Below, in pieces: positions 1-5,968 of a stretch of DNA of 8,993 nucleotides (position 1 is its first letter; each line of letters begins with the position of its first letter). Below the pieces are notes generated by a model. The model ran no database searches. It was not told where the DNA came from and worked only from the letters and a program-made list of their open reading frames with translations. The stretch spans positions 1 to 8,993 of the forward strand of contig JBDUDA010000125.1 in NCBI GenBank assembly GCA_040003205.1, in the 5' to 3' direction. Both the position numbers and the translations under genes were made by a program. This DNA is from JALYIM01 sp040003205 (lineage in GTDB: Bacteria; Acidobacteriota; Terriglobia; Terriglobales; Acidobacteriaceae).

Positions 1-137
1 GCGGCGACGAGCTCCGGTTTGCTCCCCGCTTCCAAACCAAAGTGAAACTGCAGACCGGCATCCACAATCTCCTCAATCACCTCCCGGAGTTGGTTAACCT
101 TGATCGGAAACACTCCGCGATAGTTGCTGCGATATCC
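1..137 (-). other. SpeA-like segment (internal fragment of biosynthetic arginine decarboxylase) fused in frame to the kinase
   Basis: Residues 520-564 of the kinase reading frame contain YRGVFPIKVNQ (525-535), then IEEIV, then FGLEAGSKPEL. This order and spacing is characteristic of the N-terminal part of the barrel in biosynthetic arginine decarboxylase (PLP enzyme, fold III). The lysine of PIKVNQ (K532 here) is the one that binds pyridoxal phosphate in SpeA. SpeA makes agmatine from arginine for polyamine synthesis. Nothing of the roughly 80-100 residues that normally precede this motif in SpeA is present; kinase/TPR sequence stands there instead. The join falls in a short stretch reading AITEF (residues 515-519, positions 152-138) that would suit either family. 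The segment continues beyond the left edge, so its length is unknown. The homology is read by eye but the motif is very distinctive. Whether the join is biological is unresolved. Confidence 0.8.
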
Positions 138-1694
138 AAATTCGGTGATCGCGCTTTGGATGTTTTCGGTCTTCTGATATTCCTCCAGGTATCCGCGTCC
201 GCGAAGGTAATGCTCATAGGCAGCGGGCGCGATCGCAGGATGATTCTGTAGCCTGCGCCGTTGTTCCGGCTCGACTTCAAATTGCAGAATGTTCATCGCT
301 TCGTCCACCACGCGGTCCTCGAGTCCGAAGATGTCGTTGGCGGCGGCGGTGATGGTGGTGGCCCGCAATTGCCGGTGCGTGCGAGGATCTACCAGAATGC
401 AATTGATTCGCACCATGTCTCCGGAGTGTTGCAGACTGCCTTCCAGCACCAGGTCCACACCGAACTCCCGCCGGGCTTCGTCGGCGGTTGAGACTCGCTG
501 AGCTTCCAGTTCGCGAGTTGACACCAACTGGAGAGCGTTTGCGTTACTGAGTTGCGATAGCTTTGCAGTCAGCGTCTCGCTCATGCCGGCGCCCAGTGCG
601 GTGGTTTCCGCGTCCTTCGCGATGGAAGTAAAGGGCAGGACAGCGAGCAGTCTCTGTCGAGACGCAGCGTCGTTGGTTAAAAGAGTGTGACGGTTGTGAA
701 AGCCAATCCAAATGCCCAGCAAGAGTACGGAGGCCAAAAGAAGTCGAGCTTTCCAACTATGCGCCATCCGGACAGGAAATGACCGTGACGCCATCAGATC
801 GATGCGGTGCTGGCGCTCTGAATCGCGAGCGATCGCGCTGGAATCCGAGGCCGCAAGCAGTCGCGTCAAGTCTACGCATAGCTCTCTGGCAGACTGATAT
901 CTGCGATCTGGATCCTTATCGAGCGCTTTCAAAACCACCTGTTCGAGCGGCGGAGAAATCCGGGCATTGAGGGCGCGGGGAGTTGGCGGCATGTCATGCA
1001 GAATCGAATCCACCAATCGCGCTGCGATCTTTTCAGTGAAAGGACACCGTCCGGTAGCCATCTCGTAGAGGATCGCGCCTGACGCCCAAATGTCACATCT
1101 TTTGTCGAGGCAATCGCCGCGCAATTGTTCAGGAGACATATACGGCAGAGTGCCCCTTACGACGTTTGCAGAACTGACAGTCTCGGTCAGGACAGGTTCG
1201 GCGGACGGATTAAAAAGGCGAGCAAGGCCGAAATCGAGAATTTTAAGCTGGCCAGAGGGAGTGACTCGAAGATTGCCGGGCTTGAGATCGCAGTGAACGA
1301 TACCGTGCTGATGGGCCGCTTCGAGTCCGTCGGCAAGCTGCGCACCCAGACGTAACAGGTCTTTTTCCGGAAGAGGACCGGCGGCAAGTTTTGCGTCCAG
1401 GGTGAGTCCGCGTACATATTCGGTCACCAGGAAATCCGTGGAACCCTGGGTCCCGAACTCATGAATAGTGGCGACGTTGGGATGATTCAGTTTGGCTACG
1501 GCAAGCGCTTCTTTGCGAAATTGCTTGCGCGCCGCCGGGTCCATTACATGGGAGGGAAGAACCTTGATAGCTACTTCGCGGTCAAGTTGCTCGTCGTTGG
1601 CGCGGTAGACGACGCCCATCCCACCCTGGCCGATCTGCTCCACAATGCGGTAGTGACCCAGAATTTGGCCGACCATGGTGGGGGAAGAGGCCAT
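1..1694 (-). CDS. Membrane Ser/Thr protein kinase (PknB/Stk type), partial, with an arginine-decarboxylase-like C-terminal segment
   Basis: This gene is open through the left edge, giving 564 whole codons. A Hanks-type kinase domain covers about residues 15-290. It has a glycine loop IGQGGMGVV (21-29), VAIK lysine K44, alpha-C glutamate E62, catalytic loop HCDLKPGN (134-141; D136, K138, N141), DFG at 154-156 and SPE at 187-189. All core catalytic residues are present, but the usual HRD arginine is cysteine C135. One membrane helix (about 316-332) follows. Next comes a TolB/FlgO-like domain (about 347-490, starting near LLAVLPF), then what looks like the start of a TPR region (AYEHYLRGRGYLEEYQ). 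In this family the kinase is cytoplasmic and the C-terminal part is extracytoplasmic; its substrate cannot be inferred. From about residue 520 the sequence becomes SpeA-like (separate entry). The first ATG is used here; M7 at 1676 is a good alternative because many relatives begin 'M-[IV]-G-Q'. Neither start has a Shine-Dalgarno sequence. The kinase identity is firm; the full architecture is unknown. Confidence 0.9.
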   Translation of the reverse strand, partial: MASSPTMVGQILGHYRIVEQIGQGGMGVVYRANDEQLDREVAIKVLPSHVMDPAARKQFRKEALAVAKLNHPNVATIHEFGTQGSTDFLVTEYVRGLTLDAKLAAGPLPEKDLLRLGAQLADGLEAAHQHGIVHCDLKPGNLRVTPSGQLKILDFGLARLFNPSAEPVLTETVSSANVVRGTLPYMSPEQLRGDCLDKRCDIWASGAILYEMATGRCPFTEKIAARLVDSILHDMPPTPRALNARISPPLEQVVLKALDKDPDRRYQSARELCVDLTRLLAASDSSAIARDSERQHRIDLMASRSFPVRMAHSWKARLLLASVLLLGIWIGFHNRHTLLTNDAASRQRLLAVLPFTSIAKDAETTALGAGMSETLTAKLSQLSNANALQLVSTRELEAQRVSTADEARREFGVDLVLEGSLQHSGDMVRINCILVDPRTHRQLRATTITAAANDIFGLEDRVVDEAMNILQFEVEPEQRRRLQNHPAIAPAAYEHYLRGRGYLEEYQKTENIQSAITEFGYRSNYRGVFPIKVNQLREVIEEIVDAGLQFHFGLEAGSKPELVA

Positions 1695-1702
1695 TTGCGG
1701 GA

Positions 1703-1731
1703 ATGTTAGGTCTAAACCCCGCGCCGGTCAA
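1703..1731 (-). promoter_or_regulatory. Sigma-70-type promoter of the kinase gene
   Basis: On the minus strand, a TTGACC -35 box (1731-1726) is followed by a 17-nt spacer and a TAACAT -10 box (1708-1703). Both hexamers are close to consensus and the spacing is optimal. A start six to seven bases after the -10 box would fall at about 1696-1695, one or two bases before the first ATG (1694-1692). The transcript would therefore be leaderless or nearly so. If translation starts at the second ATG (1676), the leader is about 20 nt and lacks a Shine-Dalgarno sequence. This is a sequence-based prediction only. Confidence 0.55.
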
Positions 1732-1770
1732 TGCGTCAGACGGTTATTTAAGCCAGTCTTGCAAGGCGCA

Positions 1771-4700
1771 CTATTCTTCGTTGATATCCATCCCTCCGTC
1801 GTCCGGAAGCAGGGTAGAGTCGAGCCGGATTTCAGGAGTATTCGCCGCTCGCAACTTGCGATTGAGTTCTGGCAGCTCGACAGTCTTAAATTGCTCCCAT
1901 TGCTTCATGCGGGTCAAAAGCTCGTTATCGGCCGCGCCGATCGCCTCTAGTGCAGCTTTTGACGGCTGACCATCCGCGGCGTTGAGAATGCCATACAAAG
2001 TTGCGATGTCGTTGTTGAGCGGCTCCAGCGCACGCTGGGGGGCATCGGCATCTGTCTCAGGGGCCTTTTCTAAAATGCCGCCGAGATTGTGGGTCGCCGC
2101 GTCTAACGCATCTTTTAACGACCCGCTGCTGTTTCGGGAAGAGAAATCTTTGAGCTGGGATTGAATCGTCCGCGCCTGTAAAACTGCTTGCGAGCTGCGG
2201 GTGAGCATTTCGCTTAAATGCATCTGCTGAGCGAACTGCTGTTGCATTGCTTCCGGAGTGGCCTTCACGCGCGGGTCCATTTTCACTTCGAAAGGGGCTG
2301 TATAACTTTGGCCATCCACGGTCAGGCGCGCGATGTACTTTCCGGGAGGCGCCAGTGGGCCCAGAGGAGATCGCGGGGTGTCACCTGGAACCGCAGCAAT
2401 GGGATACTCATGTTTCGTTACCGTCGGCGGCGGCAAACGCATGTCCCACACCCAGCGGTGCATGCCGGCGTCGGTGGAAAGACTTTTGAAGGGCCGAATC
2501 CAATAAAGCGGGATGAGTTGTTTGGTAAGGGAATCTTCTGTGACATCAGGTTTGTCGGCGCTGGAGTAACGTCGAAACAGTGCATTTTCGCCTACCATTA
2601 TCTGGAAGCCCACAGGGCCGGAAGCTGGCTTTCCAAGGAAGTAATCGAGTATCAGTCCGTCGGGAGGATTTTGCGCGTGCGGTTCATCCGGTGGTATCGG
2701 AGTGTCGGTATTGGTGTTTCTGCGGACGCGATAGGCCACGGCTGGCTGGAAAAGAAATGCGCTGGATTCGGCCACAGACTTCGTGAACTGGCGCAGGGGT
2801 GTTATGTCGTCCAGTATCCAAAACGATCTGCCGTGTGTGGCCACAATCAGATCATCGTCCCGGACCCAAAGATCGCGGGCCGAGGTGCGCGGCAAATTTA
2901 GTTGCAGCGGTTGCCAGTGATCGCCGGTATCGAAAGAAACCCAGACTCCAGTTTCCGTTCCGGCGAATAAGAGATTTTGTGCGACTGTGTCTGTGCGCAC
3001 GGTATCAACCGGAGAGTTCGGAAGTCCGGCAGTGATGAGTTGCCAGTTCTTTCCGCCATCGCGAGTGCGGTAGATATATGGATGAAGATCATCCACGCGG
3101 AAACGGCTGACGGAAGCGTAAGCAGTTTCATCATCGAAATGCGAGGCGGAAATTTGCGTGACTTTGCTCCAGGCGGTCAATTGCGGCGGAGTAATATCGT
3201 CCCATTTTTTGCCGCCGTCGCGAGTAATCCAAATCAAACCGTCGTCCGTGCCCGCCCATAAGGTATTGATATTTTTAAAAGATGTCGCGAGCGCATAGAC
3301 CGCTCCGCGCTGCTGCTCGATCTTAGGATTCTTGAGCAGACCCACGCTGGCGGGAACTTCCGGCTGTTTGCGGGTGAGATCGGGGCTGATGGTTTCCCAC
3401 GACTGCCCTCCATCCACCGTCTTGAAGATGAAGTTGGCGGCGTAATACATGGTGTGCGGATCCAGCGTAGAAAAGACGATTGGTTCCGTACGTTCCGCGC
3501 GGAACTTTCCACGCACAGGAATTGGCGTTACGTTCTCGACCTGCCCAGTGGACCAGTGAAATTTCGATACCTCATTTCTCCCCGCCCCAAAAATAATGTC
3601 GGGATCACTTGGATCGGGCGCTACATATCCGTACTCAATTACCCCCACGGGATGCCAGTCGCGGAAATTGATTTCGCCATCGTTGCCGCGGCTGGAGATG
3701 CAAACCGAGCCGCTCTCCTGCTGACCACCGCACACCTTATAAGGGAAAGTGTTCGTGACCGCGGCGTGGTAAAGCTGGGCCGCGGGCTGGTTGAACCATG
3801 AACTCCAGGTCTGTCCGCCATTCACGGTGACGATCGCGCCTTGATCACCGACCAGCAGAATAATGCTGGGGTTCTCCGGATTGATCCAGAGGTTCTGATA
3901 GTCATCGCCGCCGGGAGCGCCGCGAATGCCCGTCCAGGTCTTGCCGCCGTCGGTGGAGCGGACGGTGACGATGCTGGCGCTGTAGACGATGTCAGGATTT
4001 TTGGGATCAACCTTCGGCATGGCGAGATCGCCACCACCAATTCGCAGGGCGGGACGAGGATCGGTTGTAGTCGCGTACCAGCTTTCTCCTGAATCGTCGG
4101 AGCGAAAGAATCCCAAACCCTTGCCCGACCCGTATTCGCCTTTCTCATTTGTGCCAACCACTGCGTACAGGCGGCGGGGCTGGCTGGGTGCGATGGTTAC
4201 ATTGATTTCCGTGACATTCTTCGGCAGGCCATTTTGCAACGCGCGCCAGGTAGTCCCGCCGTCGGTTGATTTGAAAAGTCCGCCGCCAGTCCCGTTGAAT
4301 ACGTTGTTGTCTTCCCACGGACCCTCACGCGCCTCCCAGAGAGATGCATAAACAATGTTGGGGTTGGAGGGATCGACTTCGACGTCCGATGCGCCTGTGT
4401 TTCCGTCCTTATATAAAACCTTCTGCCAACTCTGACCGCCGTCAACGGAGCGAAAGACTCCGCGCTCTTCGTTCGCGCCGTAGGGATGTCCCAGCACGGC
4501 CGCGAACAGGCGCTTGGGGTCGTGAGGATCTACCGCTAGAGCAGGAATTTGTTGCGCATCGCGCAGCCCAAGGTGAGTCCAGGTCTTTCCCGAGTCGATA
4601 GATTTATAAATTCCGTCGCCGACCGACAAATCGGGACGATGCAAGCCTTCTCCACTGCCGACGTAAATGATGTTCGGGTCGGAGGGAGCAATCGCAATCG

Positions 4701-5007
4701 AGCCGATGGATTGCGTCGGCTGCTGGTCGAATATCGGATTCCACGTTCGTCCATAGTCGTCCGACTTCCAGACGCCGCCATTGACGACGCCGATGTAAAA
4801 CACATTCGGCTGATTGGGGATGCCCACCGCGGCGCGCGTACGCCCTCCTCGAAAAGGGCCGATCATTCTCCACCGTAAGTCCTGGAAGAGTTTTTCTGAA
4901 AATGCGTTGACTGAGGAGGGATTTGCCGAAGACTGCTCCGCCTGAACGAAAACGGAGGCAAGAACGAGCGCAAACAAGAACGTCGCTATGGTGCGGGATT
5001 GCTTCAT
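1771..5007 (-). CDS. Secreted sortilin/VPS10-like Asp-box (BNR) beta-propeller protein
   Basis: Numbered from the ATG at 5007, this is a 1078-residue protein. It starts with a Sec signal peptide: charged MKQSR, a hydrophobic stretch, and a VQA cleavage site after about A23. Eleven Asp-box motifs (S/T-x-D-x-G-x-x-W type) follow, at about residues 82, 136, 187, 247, 303, 351, 395, 530, 595, 648 and 691. Typical copies are STDGGKTW and TRDGGKNW. The gap between copies seven and eight suggests two propellers, as in sortilin-like folds. A cysteine pair (C426, C436, in VCGGQQ...VC) sits in that gap. HGRSFWILDD (about 725-734) closes the propeller part. A beta-sandwich-like stretch (PPGKYIARLTVDG, about 887-899) and a helical tail follow. 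Relatives are often annotated 'glycosyl hydrolase' or 'BNR repeat protein', but Asp boxes are structural and I see no evidence for a catalytic activity. Its likely place is the periplasm or cell exterior, and its ligand is unknown. The kinase gene follows 76 nt downstream on the same strand. Confidence 0.88.
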   Translation of the reverse strand: MKQSRTIATFLFALVLASVFVQAEQSSANPSSVNAFSEKLFQDLRWRMIGPFRGGRTRAAVGIPNQPNVFYIGVVNGGVWKSDDYGRTWNPIFDQQPTQSIGSIAIAPSDPNIIYVGSGEGLHRPDLSVGDGIYKSIDSGKTWTHLGLRDAQQIPALAVDPHDPKRLFAAVLGHPYGANEERGVFRSVDGGQSWQKVLYKDGNTGASDVEVDPSNPNIVYASLWEAREGPWEDNNVFNGTGGGLFKSTDGGTTWRALQNGLPKNVTEINVTIAPSQPRRLYAVVGTNEKGEYGSGKGLGFFRSDDSGESWYATTTDPRPALRIGGGDLAMPKVDPKNPDIVYSASIVTVRSTDGGKTWTGIRGAPGGDDYQNLWINPENPSIILLVGDQGAIVTVNGGQTWSSWFNQPAAQLYHAAVTNTFPYKVCGGQQESGSVCISSRGNDGEINFRDWHPVGVIEYGYVAPDPSDPDIIFGAGRNEVSKFHWSTGQVENVTPIPVRGKFRAERTEPIVFSTLDPHTMYYAANFIFKTVDGGQSWETISPDLTRKQPEVPASVGLLKNPKIEQQRGAVYALATSFKNINTLWAGTDDGLIWITRDGGKKWDDITPPQLTAWSKVTQISASHFDDETAYASVSRFRVDDLHPYIYRTRDGGKNWQLITAGLPNSPVDTVRTDTVAQNLLFAGTETGVWVSFDTGDHWQPLQLNLPRTSARDLWVRDDDLIVATHGRSFWILDDITPLRQFTKSVAESSAFLFQPAVAYRVRRNTNTDTPIPPDEPHAQNPPDGLILDYFLGKPASGPVGFQIMVGENALFRRYSSADKPDVTEDSLTKQLIPLYWIRPFKSLSTDAGMHRWVWDMRLPPPTVTKHEYPIAAVPGDTPRSPLGPLAPPGKYIARLTVDGQSYTAPFEVKMDPRVKATPEAMQQQFAQQMHLSEMLTRSSQAVLQARTIQSQLKDFSSRNSSGSLKDALDAATHNLGGILEKAPETDADAPQRALEPLNNDIATLYGILNAADGQPSKAALEAIGAADNELLTRMKQWEQFKTVELPELNRKLRAANTPEIRLDSTLLPDDGGMDINEE

Positions 5008-5017
5008 GATCACGAGT

Positions 5018-5022
5018 CTCCT
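5018..5022 (-). promoter_or_regulatory. Ribosome binding site deciding the propeller-protein start
   Basis: AGGAG lies 10 nt upstream of the ATG at 5007-5005. The reading frame also has a TTG codon at 5025-5023, but the AGGAG sits inside the first codons of that longer version, and the TTG has no purine-rich site of its own. The ATG start also gives a cleaner signal peptide beginning MKQSR. I therefore prefer 5007. Confidence 0.6.
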
Positions 5023-5034
5023 CAACCAAAAAGG

Positions 5035-5053
5035 CGGCGAAGTATTTTCGCCG
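5035..5053. promoter_or_regulatory. Perfect 7-bp inverted repeat in the divergent intergenic region
   Basis: The arms CGGCGAA and TTCGCCG are separated by GTATT. The element lies 28 nt upstream of the propeller-protein ATG, so in that transcript it would form a short 5'-leader hairpin just before the ribosome binding site. As DNA it could be an operator for either divergent gene. There is no U-run on either strand, so it does not look like an intrinsic terminator. A 7-bp palindrome in GC-rich DNA can arise by chance, so its function is a guess. Confidence 0.35.
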
Positions 5054-5095
5054 AACTGACGAGGATAACTGAAGCCGAGTTTGATGGCACAAAGT

Positions 5096-5125
5096 TTTCG
5101 CGACGGTGGGTGGCGCGTTACACTA
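5096..5125. promoter_or_regulatory. Possible divergent promoter core with overlapping -10 boxes
   Basis: On the plus strand, TACACT (5119-5124) stands 17 nt after a poor -35 (TTTCGC, 5096-5101) and would give a glpF leader of about 30 nt. On the minus strand, TAGTGT (5125-5120) overlaps it and also has a poor -35 (TTTCGG) 17 nt upstream. The -10 boxes share the symmetrical core TACACTA, so transcription in both directions from one site is conceivable. The weak -35 boxes make this a tentative call. The rest of 5008-5159 shows no gene, and glpF has no recognisable Shine-Dalgarno sequence. Confidence 0.22.
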
Positions 5126-5159
5126 CGGGCCTTAACACCGAACCGAAACTTCTCAATCT

Positions 5160-5957
5160 ATGAATTCGAAATCTTCTCTCGCGGCAGAGCTTCTCGCCGA
5201 ATTTCTTGGAACGTTTGTGCTCATCACGTTCGGCATAGGAGTGGTTGCCATGGTCGTGTTGTTCCCGTCGGGCACGCCTGGAGAACTGATTCATGGCGGT
5301 TATACAAACCTTACGCTGGCTTGGGGATTGGCCGTGACCATGGGGATTTACGTGGCGGGATCGATTTCAGGAGCACACTTGAACCCGGCAGTCACGCTTG
5401 CGCTGGCTGTGTTTCGGGGCTTTCCGTGGAAGAAGGTCGTTCCATATTCGCTGGCGCAGACGGTGGGAGCATTCGTGGCGGCGGCGTTAGTCTACAAAAA
5501 TTATTTGCCCGCCTTCCACCAGTTTGATCCGCAAATGATGCACACGGCATCCGTGTTCACGACTTTCCCTACTTTTCCTGGAATACCGTTAGCCGGCTTT
5601 CTCGACCAGGTAATTGGTACCGCTTTGCTGCTATTTCTAATTTTCGCCATCACGGATGAATACAACTCGCCTCCGGGACCGGCTCTGATGCCGCTGATGA
5701 TCGGACTTGTGGTGGTAGCAATCGGGATGAGCTTCGGAGGCATACATGGCTATGCCATCAATCCCGCGCGCGATTTCGGTCCACGGCTATTCACCGCCGT
5801 CGCGGGTTTTCACAATAACGGTATTACGGATGGCAGGACGGTGTGGTGGGTGCCGGTTTTCGCGCCCCTGGTGGGCGGATTGATTGGGGCCGGGGTCTAT
5901 GATTTCGGCATCCGGCGATTCATGCCGCGTTTCCAAGAAAGTAAAAAAGAAAGTTAG
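5160..5957 (+). CDS. glpF: Glycerol uptake facilitator (aquaglyceroporin, MIP family)
   Basis: This 265-residue inner-membrane channel for passive glycerol entry has the length typical of the family. Both half-helix motifs are present: GAHLNPAVT (N75-P76-A77) and GYAINPARDFGPRLF (N201-P202-A203). The aspartate after the second NPAR (D205) is the hallmark that separates glycerol facilitators from water-only aquaporins. By comparison with E. coli GlpF, the selectivity filter should be W55, G189, Y198 and R204. The E. coli filter has Phe where this protein has Tyr. Six hydrophobic segments plus two half-helices can be traced. The start is the only ATG that keeps the full first helix (SLAAELLAEFLGTFVL), but it has no clear Shine-Dalgarno site. 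It is the first gene of a glpF-glpK-glpD operon, and the next gene starts 11 nt after its stop. That neighbourhood strongly supports glycerol as the substrate. Confidence 0.95.
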   Translation: MNSKSSLAAELLAEFLGTFVLITFGIGVVAMVVLFPSGTPGELIHGGYTNLTLAWGLAVTMGIYVAGSISGAHLNPAVTLALAVFRGFPWKKVVPYSLAQTVGAFVAAALVYKNYLPAFHQFDPQMMHTASVFTTFPTFPGIPLAGFLDQVIGTALLLFLIFAITDEYNSPPGPALMPLMIGLVVVAIGMSFGGIHGYAINPARDFGPRLFTAVAGFHNNGITDGRTVWWVPVFAPLVGGLIGAGVYDFGIRRFMPRFQESKKES

Positions 5958-5961
5958 GGAG
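5957..5961 (+). promoter_or_regulatory. Ribosome binding site for glpK, overlapping the glpF stop
   Basis: GGGAG begins on the last base of the glpF TAG stop and lies 7 nt before a TTG codon at 5969-5971. No ATG or GTG nearby would preserve the N-terminal motif LALDQGTTSSR. The well-placed site therefore supports a TTG start for glpK, with the ribosome loading where glpF translation ends. Confidence 0.65.
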
Positions 5962-5968
5962 CAGCCGT

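Noticed and set aside
138..345. A frameshift or sequencing error explaining the SpeA-like tail of the kinase
   Set aside because: The frame was followed codon by codon from 1694 to the edge. Kinase-family sequence up to AITEF and SpeA-like sequence after it are both read in the same frame, so no frameshift is involved.
1695..1770. Possible intrinsic terminator between the propeller and kinase genes
   Set aside because: The only hairpin candidate (AGACTGG with CCGTCT on the minus strand) has a bulge and no following U-run.
2218..2901. A 227-codon open frame on the plus strand
   Set aside because: It lies wholly antisense to the propeller gene, whose protein motifs in this stretch are clear. 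Its translation shows no recognisable domain and is rich in Arg/Gly as expected for a shadow frame.
5008..5025. Longer propeller-protein start at a TTG codon (5025)
   Set aside because: It would swallow the AGGAG ribosome binding site into the coding region and add six residues before a good signal peptide. The ATG at 5007 fits better.
4604..5092. A 162-codon open frame on the minus strand across the propeller gene start
   Set aside because: It overlaps the signal peptide and first Asp boxes in another frame, has no family features and has a cysteine/arginine-rich shadow composition.
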